DNA of 64,000 nucleotides from an uncultured Prevotella sp. (GTDB taxonomy: Bacteria; Bacteroidota; Bacteroidia; Bacteroidales; Bacteroidaceae), in contig CALUKU010000003.1 of assembly GCA_944321295.1 (NCBI GenBank), positions 1-64,000 on the forward strand, in the 5' to 3' direction. The stretch's first letter is position 1. Every line of letters begins with the position of its first letter. Positions 18,478 to 27,300 of this stretch are shown here, one piece after another. The notes below the pieces were generated by a model. That model had not been told where the DNA came from and made no database searches. It saw only the letters and a program-made list of their open reading frames with translations. The position numbers and the translations under genes were made by a program.

Positions 18478-19293
18478 TTATTTTCTCATTAAGGGTTTAA
18501 GGTCGTCGTTGCTTATTTCAACCCTGATTTCGCCTTCGGCGTGGCTCGCAATCTCGTCTGGCGAGTAGATGAAGGTGATGTCGTCGTCGCCGATTATGAA
18601 GTTGTCGGGCGCATAAACGTCGATACCCATGAATATGGTCTTGTCTTGCAGGCCCTTAAGGTCAGCCACCTCGTACTTCTCGCACAGGTTCTTCACGATG
18701 AGGTCGTTCAGCCCCTGCTCGTATCCGGGAACGAAGATGTCCTTCAGGGCAACGATCTTACCCGTTTCGGCGTCGATGTTCCTTGCCACCACGATCGAGT
18801 TGCCGTGTGCTCCGCCGCCGTAGTTATAGATGTTGGCCACGTAAGTATAGTATTTGTCGTTGTCCTGCATGACGTATGTCTTCACAAGATATTCACAGTT
18901 GTATGACGCTCCGTGGTTAGGGTCGGCCTTGTACATTTCGCCGTAGTCCTTCTTATACGCCTCGAGGTATCTCGTCACGAACGAGTCTGCAGCCTCTTGC
19001 GGCGTTATCTTTTCCTGCGTTATCGAGAAGTAGTCGGGGCTGAGTATGCCCGAGCGTATTATCGAGTCGTTAATCAGTTCGGCGTTCTTGCCCTGTGCGA
19101 ACGTAAGGCATAGGCTTACGTGACATCTCGGTCCGGCCGTGTCTTCGGTCAGTGACAGGGTAGAGTCTACTTTTACGCTGTCGAACGTAAGGCTGTCGTC
19201 TGCGCTTCCGTTTTTAGTCGTGCCGCCGCCGCACGATGTAGCCATGATGGTTGCGGCAAGCAGGGCGAAAGCTGAAAATACTAACTTCTTCAT
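18478..19293 (-). CDS. DUF3298/RsiV-like lipoprotein
   Basis: A 271-residue secreted lipoprotein with signal MKKLVFSAFALLAATIMATSC (Cys21). After a Ser/Asp-rich linker it has an N-terminal DUF4163-type part, then a C-terminal DUF3298 part. The latter contains YTYVANIYNYGGGAHGNS, AETGKIVALKDIFVPGYE and VYAPDNFIIGDDDITFIYSPDEIA, which match the pattern of RsiV/PdaC C-terminal modules. In Bacillus these modules bind lysozyme or deacetylate peptidoglycan. No deacetylase domain is attached here, so the function is open. It is a single-gene unit with its own promoter and terminator. Confidence 0.8.
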   Translation of the reverse strand: MKKLVFSAFALLAATIMATSCGGGTTKNGSADDSLTFDSVKVDSTLSLTEDTAGPRCHVSLCLTFAQGKNAELINDSIIRSGILSPDYFSITQEKITPQEAADSFVTRYLEAYKKDYGEMYKADPNHGASYNCEYLVKTYVMQDNDKYYTYVANIYNYGGGAHGNSIVVARNIDAETGKIVALKDIFVPGYEQGLNDLIVKNLCEKYEVADLKGLQDKTIFMGIDVYAPDNFIIGDDDITFIYSPDEIASHAEGEIRVEISNDDLKPLMRK

Positions 19294-19318
19294 GTCGTTA
19301 TCATTTGGTTTATCGTGA

Positions 19319-19349
19319 CAAAGTTAATACAAACCGCCCGTAAAACAAA
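19319..19349 (-). promoter_or_regulatory. Promoter of the DUF3298-type lipoprotein
   Basis: On the minus strand TTTG (19346-19349), 19 bases, TAACTTTG (19319-19326), an exact match to the Bacteroidetes consensus, 26 bases before the start. Confidence 0.78.
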
Positions 19350-19530
19350 ATAAAATCGGGCTAATGTGCTTATTATTTGTGATTTAAGGCCGTTTCGTCC
19401 ACATTATTTATATATTATCGCCGTTGTTTCGGGGCGTCAATCGCAGTGTGTTCAATCCGTGCCGTGCGGCTTGTTGTGCCCCTTTTAAGCGAATGTTTGC
19501 ATGTCCTTGCGTAACGCTTTGACATTCAAT

Positions 19531-19645
19531 GCGTTGTAAAAGGCCGCCTTTTGGCTTGCAATATGCCGCCTTTTAGGCGGTAAAAGGTAAGCTTTCGCAT
19601 CCTAAAAGGTCACCTCTTTGGGTTCATCCGCAAACCTGTTGGATG
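19531..19645 (+). repeat. AAAAGG array plus 23-bp motif, copy c
   Basis: Array units TAAAAGGCCGCCTTTTGG, GCCGCCTTTTAGGCGG, TAAAAGGTAAGCTTT and TAAAAGGTCACCTCTTT are followed at 19623-19645 by the motif TTCATCCGCAAACCTGTTGG + ATG. The same array-motif order occurs at 42799-42908. It lies in the 879-base gap 19294-20172, which otherwise holds only the element at 19780-19964 and the promoters. Confidence 0.72.
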
Positions 19646-19779
19646 GTGCAGTCGTGCAGTGCGAACACCCTAAGCTTGAAATATTTGCGTTCATCAGCAG
19701 TTCGGTTGTATAATAAGTGCCTGTTCTCTTATCATCGTTTGGAATTTTGTTTTTATGTCATTCTGATGACAACTGCAGC

Positions 19780-19964
19780 GCACATCCTCGTCCAAGTGAG
19801 GCTCTTGGTAACCTGTCATCCCAAACTTGATTTGCCGTCATCCTGAACTTGATTCATGGCAGAATGGAAACATCCTCATATAGCAACGTTGCCGCATACG
19901 CCTGGTTTCCGGATCAAGTCCGGAATGACGGGTTACCGAGAGCCTCACTTGGACGAGGGTGTGC
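19780..19964. repeat. Inverted-repeat element of about 185 bp
   Basis: The outer arms CACATCCTCGTCCAAGTGAGGCTC... and ...GAGCCTCACTTGGACGAGGGTGTG are nearly perfect complements over about 35 bases, extending into GGTAACCTGTCATCC / GACGGGTTACC. The core carries TTTCCGGATCAAGTCCGGAA, itself a hairpin. A diverged relative lies at 58475-58633. There is no open frame, so it looks like a non-autonomous mobile or REP-type element. Confidence 0.75.
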
Positions 19965-20122
19965 TTTTAAATCAAGAGGATATATTTAATGATAATAAAT
20001 AATGCATCCAAACAACCTGCTGATGACTCCCTCCTTATTGATGAACCATGATAAAATGGGGTTGCGCATGAGGTCTGGACACCGGACGTGAGGCACCGAA
20101 ATGGATGAAAGTTGTAAGATTA

Positions 20123-20154
20123 TTGCGTTATGTTTGCTAAAATGATTAATTTTG
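20123..20154 (+). promoter_or_regulatory. Promoter of the HAD phosphatase
   Basis: TTG (20123-20125), 21 bases, TAATTTTG (20147-20154), 18 bases before the start at 20173. Confidence 0.6.
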
Positions 20155-20172
20155 CAGCGCAATTATTGAAGT

Positions 20173-20796
20173 ATGACATCATTAGGACATATACGCGCGG
20201 CATTGTTCGACCTTGACGGAGTAGTGTTTGACACTGAGAGCCAATACACCGAGTTCTGGGGCGGGCAGTGCAGGCTTTACCATCCTGAGAGTCCGGGATT
20301 GGAGCATAAGATTAAGGGGCAGACGCTCGTGCAGATATTCGACCGATATTTCAGCGGACGCCCTGACATACAGGCGGAGATAACCCGTAAGCTTGACGAG
20401 TTCGAGCGCGGCATGCGCTTCGAGTATGTGCCCGGGTTCGTCGACTACGTGACAGCTTTGCGTGCCGAAGGCGTAAAGACGGCCGTGGTGACAAGCTCGA
20501 ACGGAGAGAAGATGAAGTCCGTCTACGCCGCCCACGCCGAATTCAAGCAGATGTTCGACGCCATACTTACATCGGAGTATTTCGAGCGCAGCAAGCCCGA
20601 CCCCGACTGTTATCTTAAGGCTGCGGCCCTGTTCGGGCTGGAGCCGGGGTGTTGCGTGGTGTTCGAGGACAGCTTTAACGGCCTGAAGGCCGGACGCGCC
20701 GCAGGAATGACGGTCGTAGGGTTGGCAACCACCAATCCCGCCGAGGCCATCAGACCGTATTGCGACCGCGTTATATCCGATTTCAGTGAGATGTGA
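20173..20796 (+). CDS. HAD-family hydrolase, beta-phosphoglucomutase-like
   Basis: A 207-residue HAD subfamily IA phosphatase or phosphomutase acting on a small phosphorylated metabolite. The motifs are all present: I LFDLDGVVFD (Asp13, Asp15), II VVTSSN, III SKPDPDCYLKAA and IV FEDSFNGLKAGRAAG. The cap is the small helical type between motifs I and II. The second motif Asp followed by Gly (DLDG) leaves both phosphatase and mutase activity possible. About 100 bases separate it from panB, so they may share a transcript. Confidence 0.88.
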   Translation: MTSLGHIRAALFDLDGVVFDTESQYTEFWGGQCRLYHPESPGLEHKIKGQTLVQIFDRYFSGRPDIQAEITRKLDEFERGMRFEYVPGFVDYVTALRAEGVKTAVVTSSNGEKMKSVYAAHAEFKQMFDAILTSEYFERSKPDPDCYLKAAALFGLEPGCCVVFEDSFNGLKAGRAAGMTVVGLATTNPAEAIRPYCDRVISDFSEM

Positions 20797-20897
20797 TTTA
20801 AGGTAAAAAGTAATAAGGCCTAAGGCGGCCGCGGCCAGGCACGTAAGCTTTGGCCGCATGTCAGCTTGCGGGCCTCGTTTTATTAATTTTATTATTT

Positions 20898-21719
20898 ATG
20901 TCAGGATATTTGGTTAGTGACACACGTAAGGTCACGACACACAGGTTTGTAGAGATGAAGCAGCGTGGCGAGAAAATCTCCATGCTTACGTCGTATGATT
21001 TCACAACGGCGAGCATTGTCGACGCCGCCGGCGTTGACGGCATACTCATCGGCGACTCGGCTTCGAACGTAATGGTTGGCAACACGACGACGTTGCCCAT
21101 GACCGTGGAACAGATGATTTACCATGCGGCGTCGGTTGTGCGCGGCGTCAAGCGCGCGCTCGTAGTGTGCGACATGCCCTTCGGCAGTTATCAGGTTGAC
21201 CGTAAGGAAGGCGTAAAGAACGCCATAAAGATAATGAAAGAGAGCGGCTGCGACGCCATAAAGCTTGAGGGCGGGGCGGAGATTATCGACACCGTCAAGG
21301 GAATACTCGACGCCGGCATACCCGTAATGGGACATCTCGGCCTGACGCCCCAGAGCATTAACAAGTTCGGCACATACGCCGTGCGCGCCAAGGACGAGGC
21401 CGAAGCCGAAAAACTGATGGCCGACGCCCGTCTGCTCGACGAGGCGGGGTGCTTCAGCGTAGTGCTGGAGAAGGTGCCGGCCAAGCTCGCCGCCGAAGTG
21501 TCACGTGAACTTACGGTGCCCACGATAGGCATAGGCGCCGGCAACGGCACTGACGGTCAGATACTCGTCGTGGCCGACATGCTTGGCATGACTAAGGGAT
21601 TCAGCCCCCGCTTCCTGCGCCGTTACGCCGACCTGAACACCGTGATGACCGACGCAATAGGCAATTATGTGTCTGACGTTAAGGAGGGAGCTTTTCCTAA
21701 CGAGAATGAGTCTTATTGA
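20898..21719 (+). CDS. panB: 3-methyl-2-oxobutanoate hydroxymethyltransferase
   Basis: First committed enzyme of pantothenate synthesis: it adds a hydroxymethyl group from methylene-THF to alpha-ketoisovalerate. The 273-residue protein begins with the usual [20 protein letters not shown] and has [25 protein letters not shown] (Mg site), [24 protein letters not shown], the conserved IKLEGG and GHLGLTPQS, and finally [10 protein letters not shown]. The start is set at 20898; an in-frame Met at 20850 would add a hydrophobic leader foreign to the family. No other pan gene is nearby. Confidence 0.95.
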   Translation: MSGYLVSDTRKVTTHRFVEMKQRGEKISMLTSYDFTTASIVDAAGVDGILIGDSASNVMVGNTTTLPMTVEQMIYHAASVVRGVKRALVVCDMPFGSYQVDRKEGVKNAIKIMKESGCDAIKLEGGAEIIDTVKGILDAGIPVMGHLGLTPQSINKFGTYAVRAKDEAEAEKLMADARLLDEAGCFSVVLEKVPAKLAAEVSRELTVPTIGIGAGNGTDGQILVVADMLGMTKGFSPRFLRRYADLNTVMTDAIGNYVSDVKEGAFPNENESY

Positions 21720-21744
21720 TTAAAGTTTTTTTTCAGGCGTTTCT

Positions 21745-22944
21745 ATGTACACTCAGAACACTCCTGTTCATGTAAGGCTGTGGCATAAGGACTTCTGGCT
21801 GTTGGTGTTGGCTGACATGTTCGTGTCGATGGCCATGTACGTTCAGCTTCCATTGTTGCCGCAATGGATGGTGGACGTCTTGGGATGTCAGCCGTCGCAT
21901 GCGGCCGCGGCATTGGGCGTTTCAGGCTTGGGCTTGTTTGCGTTAGGCTGTTTCTGCTCATACCTTGTGCAGCGTTACCGCCGGAATATGGTTTGCGTCG
22001 CGTCCCTGCTGGTCATGGCCGCGTCGTTTTACGCTTTGTTCCAGTTTGCCTGCGGCCGCGTCTTCGGTTATGCCTCGTTTACCGTCGAGGAAGGTTTCCT
22101 GTTTCTGTTGGCATTGCGTTTTGTTCAAGGCGCCGTGTTCGGTTTGGCACAGATGGTGCTCTCGAGCACGTTGATTATCGACACTTGTGACTCGTTCCAC
22201 CGCACTGAGGCCAATCACCTGTCGGCATGGTTCGCGCGATTCGCGCTGTCGTTAGGGCCGGCCTTGGCTCTTGTCCTGTCGCCCATGGCCGGATTCGGCA
22301 TGACGATGCTGGCCGGAGCGGCATTGTGCTTGCTGTCAGTAGTTTGCATAATGATGGTTAAGTTTCCCTTCAAGGCTCCCGAGGATGTAGTAAGGAATGT
22401 TTCGGCTGACCGCTTCTTCTTGCCGCAGGGCAAGTGGCTTTTTGTCAATCTTGTGATTGTGTCGGCCGTTATCGGCCTGTTGTTTTCAGTGAGCCGCAGT
22501 GCCTTGTTTTATGTAATGCTGCTGCCGGGCTTCGTGCTGGCGTTGCTGGCCGAGCGCTTCGTCTTCGCCAACGCCGAACCGAAGGCCGAGGCCGTGGCGG
22601 GCATGATGGTGCTGATAGCGGCTTTGCTGCTGTTGATGTTCGGTTTCGGCAGGGCCGTCACCATGGGCGCGCCGGTGCTTGCCGGATGCGGCGTAGGCCT
22701 TGTAGGCGCGCGTTTTCAGTTGTTTTTTATAAAGCTCAGTCCGCATTGCCGGCGCGGCACGTCGCAGAGCACCTTTTTCCTGGCATGGGAGTTAGGCTTG
22801 TCAGTCGGCCTGTTTGTCGGTTGGGGACTTTTTTATGACGACGCGCAGGGCATAGAAACGGCTGCCCTTGTGCTTGCGGCAGTGGCATTAGCCATGTATC
22901 TGCTGTTTACGGACAGATGGTACGAGCGTAATAAGAACAGATGA
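21745..22944 (+). CDS. MFS transporter
   Basis: A 399-residue membrane protein with about 12 hydrophobic helices arranged as two six-helix halves. The first half has a basic cytoplasmic loop VQRYRRNM in place of the usual GxxxDRxGRR motif. It lies 25 bases after panB and may be co-transcribed; that adjacency is the only hint about its substrate. A metabolite or drug exporter are both possible, and no subfamily could be recognised from motifs. Confidence 0.82.
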   Translation: MYTQNTPVHVRLWHKDFWLLVLADMFVSMAMYVQLPLLPQWMVDVLGCQPSHAAAALGVSGLGLFALGCFCSYLVQRYRRNMVCVASLLVMAASFYALFQFACGRVFGYASFTVEEGFLFLLALRFVQGAVFGLAQMVLSSTLIIDTCDSFHRTEANHLSAWFARFALSLGPALALVLSPMAGFGMTMLAGAALCLLSVVCIMMVKFPFKAPEDVVRNVSADRFFLPQGKWLFVNLVIVSAVIGLLFSVSRSALFYVMLLPGFVLALLAERFVFANAEPKAEAVAGMMVLIAALLLLMFGFGRAVTMGAPVLAGCGVGLVGARFQLFFIKLSPHCRRGTSQSTFFLAWELGLSVGLFVGWGLFYDDAQGIETAALVLAAVALAMYLLFTDRWYERNKNR

Positions 22945-22967
22945 ATTTCGTATCATTATATTGATGT

Positions 22968-23231
22968 TAAGGCTTTAGTGTCATGCGGTAAGAAGATGTT
23001 TCGTAAGATAATCGTATGTCATTAAACCCAAATCGGTCATTAGACTTCAGATTGCTTACGTGTTCATGTCTGACAGATTGCTAATCGTTTCGGCTAAGGC
23101 GTAGCGGGCTACGTCAAGACGGAACGATTAGCGAGATGGCGGCAGAACTGCGTAAGCAGGCGAAGAGTTAGAGAAATACGCAAGTATTCAGACATATACG
23201 TTCTAATGACCGATTTGGGTTAAAGCCTTAA
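22968..23231. repeat. Nested inverted-repeat element, 264 bp
   Basis: Three nested pairs of arms are visible. The outer pair TTAAGGCTTTA/TAAAGCCTTAA is at 22968 and 23221. The 20-bp perfect pair AACCCAAATCGGTCATTAGA and its complement are at 23025-23044 and 23202-23221. The inner pair GCTAATCGTT/AACGATTAGC is at 23080 and 23123. There is no open frame. It ends just before the fimbrillin promoter and could be a non-autonomous element, a structured RNA or a large terminator. Confidence 0.75.
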
Positions 23232-23258
23232 TTTTTTATTTTATGAACCATTATGAAC

Positions 23259-23289
23259 TTGTTTTGTATCTGCAAAATGCATACCTTTG
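23259..23289 (+). promoter_or_regulatory. Promoter of the fimbrillin locus
   Basis: TTG (23259-23261), 20 bases, TACCTTTG (23282-23289). The start at 23334 is 44 bases downstream. The promoter lies inside a longer frame opening at 23253, which argues against that start. Confidence 0.72.
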
Positions 23290-23333
23290 CAAAAAATAAA
23301 AATTTAAAAGCCCTGTTAAGGTTGGATTTGGCT

Positions 23334-24260
23334 ATGAAAGTGAGGATTTACGGAGCGATGTTGCTGTTTGCGGCGATATTGTGTGCGTGCTCGTCGTCAG
23401 GCGTGGACGAGCCGGCAGACGTTCCTGTTCCCGAGCCTCCTTCGTCGCCTATACCTATTAATATAAGCGTTTCGCAAAGCGGCATTGACGAAACCCGTGT
23501 CGCCGACAACGTTTTTGAGGCGGGCGACCGCATCGGCCTTTACGTGGTAAACCGTAATAGCAGTGACGGTTCCGAACGTCCGCTCGCTACGCAGGGTAAC
23601 TATATTGACAACGCCTTGTTTGCGTATGACGGTATGTGGAGGCCGGAAACGCTGCTTTATTGGCTTGACGACAAGACCTATACTGACTTTTATATCTATT
23701 ATCCGTACACGGCTTCCGTGGCAGATGTTAATAATATGGAATTCAGCGTTGCCGCAGACCAAAGCACAGAGGCAGCTTATAAGGCGGGCGACATGCTGAT
23801 GGGCATGGCAAAGAATATAGCGCCTACGGAGTCGGCCGTACAGATAACCGCACGCCACGCCATGAGTCAGATGTACATCACGATAGTGCCGGGCAACGGG
23901 TTTACTGCAGAAAGCCTTGCCGCGGCCAACGTTAAAGTTAGGATTAACGGCGTGCGTACTCATGCCTCGGCCAATCTTGCCACGGGAGAAGTTGAGGCCG
24001 TCGGCGTAACGACGACGGTGACGGCATATAAGGACGGCGATGTTTACAAGGCATTGATAGTTCCGCAGAGCGTCGGCGACGGCAACCTGATAACGGTGAA
24101 CGTAGACGGCCGCGACTATAACATGCCGAAGGCGTTCACGTTCGTTAGTGGCAAGCGCCACAGGTTTACGGTAACGCTCAGCAAGACCAATGCCGGCGTC
24201 AACGTTTCCATTGACCAATGGGAGGACGACGGAACTGACAACGGCGGCACTGCCGAGTGA
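23334..24260 (+). CDS. Fimbrillin-family (Mfa-like) lipoprotein A
   Basis: A 308-residue surface lipoprotein likely to be a pilus or adhesin subunit. Signal and lipobox: AILCAC (Cys19), then SSSGVDEP. The Mfa_like_1 pattern is clear: DETRVADNVFEAGDRIGLYVV, then the pair YIYYPYTA and AADQSTEAAYKAGDMLMG, then RHAMSQMYITIVPG, and at the C-terminus ALIVPQSV and KRHRFTVTLSKTN. The same motifs recur in the genes at 24356 and 27848, so the three are paralogues. In this superfamily (FimA/Mfa1) subunits polymerise by donor-strand exchange after proteolysis. No typical usher or anchor gene is nearby. Confidence 0.87.
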   Translation: MKVRIYGAMLLFAAILCACSSSGVDEPADVPVPEPPSSPIPINISVSQSGIDETRVADNVFEAGDRIGLYVVNRNSSDGSERPLATQGNYIDNALFAYDGMWRPETLLYWLDDKTYTDFYIYYPYTASVADVNNMEFSVAADQSTEAAYKAGDMLMGMAKNIAPTESAVQITARHAMSQMYITIVPGNGFTAESLAAANVKVRINGVRTHASANLATGEVEAVGVTTTVTAYKDGDVYKALIVPQSVGDGNLITVNVDGRDYNMPKAFTFVSGKRHRFTVTLSKTNAGVNVSIDQWEDDGTDNGGTAE

Positions 24261-24355
24261 GTAATAAATGGAATACGAGGCCTGCCGGCTTGGAATGACG
24301 CCATCGGCAATGTTGGGTTAAGAAAACCCTATTCGGCCCATTAAATATATAATTA

Positions 24356-27300
24356 ATGACCAACCGACACATTTATATATATATGCTCGCATGCGCAATG
24401 ACGCTTGCGGGATGTTCTGACGACTTGTTTGGCGACGGTACCACTTCTGGTGGTACCGATCGCATAAACTTGTCCGGTGAGATTGAGCAGCTGGCCGTAA
24501 CACGTGTTAACGACAGCGGATTTTGCGACGGCGACGTGATTGGCGTTTACATCGTTGACTACGAGGGTAACGTGCCGGGCACGTTGCAGACTGATGGCAA
24601 CCGCGCCGACAACGTGCGCCATACGTTTGACGAGGCTGCTTACAAGTGGAATTCATCTTATGACATTTATTGGAAGGACAAGCATACGCCCATTGACGTC
24701 TATGGATATTATCCTTACGGCTCACCCGAGAGCGTTGACGCTTACTCTTTCACCGTGCAGCGTGACCAAAGCACGGCTTCAGAAGGTGGTGAGATGGGAG
24801 GATATGAGGCCAGTGACTTCCTTTGGGGTAAGGTGGCCGACGTCGCTCCTACAACAAGCGTCATCCGTCTGCCCATGCAGCACCGCATGGCCAACGCCCG
24901 TGTGACCCTTGTTGAGGGAACGGGCTTTGACGCTGGCGAGTGGGCGCAGACCGATAAGGTTGTGCTTGCCGCCAACTTGTGCCGTGAAGCCACGATAAAC
25001 CTTGCCGACGGAACTGTAACATCAACGGGAAAAGTCGAGCAGACGATGACCGTGCCAAGCCGTAACGGCGACGAGTGGCGTGCCATAGTTGTGCCGCAGA
25101 CGGTGCAGGCCGGCGTAACGCTGTTCAGCATAACAATCGGCGGCGTGCCTTATAAGTTCTCAAAGAACGAGGCTTTTACGTATGTTGCCGGCAAGATGAA
25201 CAACTTCTCGATACGTGTAGACAAAAAAGGCCAGAGCGGCCAATATTCGCTTACGTTAATGAGCGAAAGCATTACTCCGTGGGAGAACGACCTTGTCAGC
25301 CACGACGCTGCTGCTCGCGAGTATGTCATTATCAACTCAACCCAAGGCAATTTGAAATACGCCATTATTGCCGCTAATAAGGACTACACGCAGCTGAAGA
25401 ACCTGAAAATCACGGGCGAGATAAATTCAGTGGACTTTGATTTCATGCGTGACGAGATGGAAAATCTGCAGTCGCTGAACTTAAAGGAAACTACGGTCTA
25501 CGGCAATTTGGGTGATGCACAATATTATGAATGGATAAATGAAAATGTTTCATATGAAGATGAAGAGGGCGTGATACCTCCAAGTGCTTTTCAAGATAAA
25601 CTGTCATTGCTTCGTTTGGTTTTACCGGACAATTTGACCGGAATAGGCTTTCATGCTTTTTGCGCATGTAAGAATCTTACAGGCTCGATCATCCTTCCTG
25701 AAGGCTTGACCCGCATCGGCGGTGAGGCTTTTACTGAATGTCACTCGCTTAATGGTACGTTGACTTTGCCAAGTACGGTGGAATATATCGGCCAAGGAGC
25801 TTTTACTAATTGTAAATTCTCTTGTGAATTGCTTTTACCAGATAAACTGCGTTATATAGGAGGTAGCGCATTTTCTTCATGTACATTTTATGGAAATCTG
25901 ATATTGCCAGACGAGTTGGAGTATCTCGGCAGTAATGCGTTTAATGGTTGTGAACATTTAACCGGCGACCTACGGATTCCGCAAAAGTTGAAACGTATAG
26001 ATGATTGGGCGTTTTGTGGTACCGGTCTTGACGGAACGCTTACTTTGCATGACGGAATAGTAAGTATCGGTCAAGCTGCTTTTAATGGTTCAAGATTTAA
26101 AGGTGAGCTTACTCTTCCTAAGAATCTTATTTCAATAGGGATTGACGCTTTCTCGTATTGTGATTTCTCTGGAAACCTGGTATTGCCAAAAGATTTAGTT
26201 TCAATAAGTAAGGGCGCTTTTAATGGACTTACTCGATTAACAGGTGTAGTAGAGTTTCCTGAAGGTTTGTCTTCCATCGGTGAGAACGCTTTTTACGGTT
26301 GTTCGGGCATTGAAGGGCTTGTGATACCTTCAACTGTCGAAAATATACGAAGTTTTGCTTTTTATGAATGTTTGGGAATAGGGTCGATAGTCTGCAAAGG
26401 CGACATTCCGGCGCGTGTGGAGAGTGGAGCGTTTGATGGTGTGCCGAAGGACAATTTCACGCTTGAAGTCCCTGAATCTTCCGTGCCGCAATATCAGACG
26501 GCAACAGGCTGGAACGAGTTTAAGCGCATAGCAGCCCATCATGAATTGGTTTGCCGCCCTTCGACGGCATGCGCCCTTAATGCTGAACATAAGCAGACGC
26601 TTGTCGTTGACGCCGAAGGCGAATGGGAGGTGGAAAGCATGCCTGACTGGTGCGAGCTGTCACAGACAAGCGGCGGCGACAAGACGGAAGTAACGTTGAC
26701 AATAAACTCAATGGCGCACGGCTCAGGCAGCCGTACCGGAGAAATAGTGTTCAAGCTGAAGGATGAGGACTACAGCCACAAGTGTACCGTTACGCAATAC
26801 GATTATGAGTATGACGAGGACGAATGGTTGACCATGCAAAAAGCCACGCGCGGCAGCAACGGCGGAATAAACATCGTGATACTCGGCGACGGATATGACG
26901 CGGAGGACATTGCAAGCGGTGATTACCTCAATGCTATGAAACAGCAGATAGAAGACTTCTTCGGTGTTGAGCCGTACACCACATACCGTAACTACTTTAA
27001 CGTGTACACTGCCTTCCCCCTGTCAATAGAGAGCGGCGTGGGTACGGTGAACACAATACGTTATAACCGTTTTAATACAACTTTCACCGGAGGGGTAGGC
27101 CTAAGGGCTGATTATGACGAGATATTCAGTTATGCCTTGGACGCTCCGACCGTAACCACAAGCAATCTTAACAAAACGCTTATAATCATCGTGCCTAACA
27201 GCACTGATTACGGCGGCATTACCGAAATGTGGGCTGACGGTTCAGCCATATCCTTCTGTCCGCTCAGTACTAACGCTTACCCGTTTGACTCGCGCGGAGT

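Noticed and set aside
23397..24218. Long antisense open frame of 273 codons over fimbrillin A
   Set aside because: Its translation is rich in Arg, His and Val without any fold pattern, while the sense frame has a signal peptide, family motifs and a promoter. Similar antisense frames at 2070-2876, 43711-44568 and 45280-45990 are rejected for the same reason.
25530..26400. The AT-rich LRR block as a separate gene or inserted element
   Set aside because: The frame is continuous on both sides with no stop, no inverted repeats and no target duplication at the borders, so it is a domain, not an insertion.
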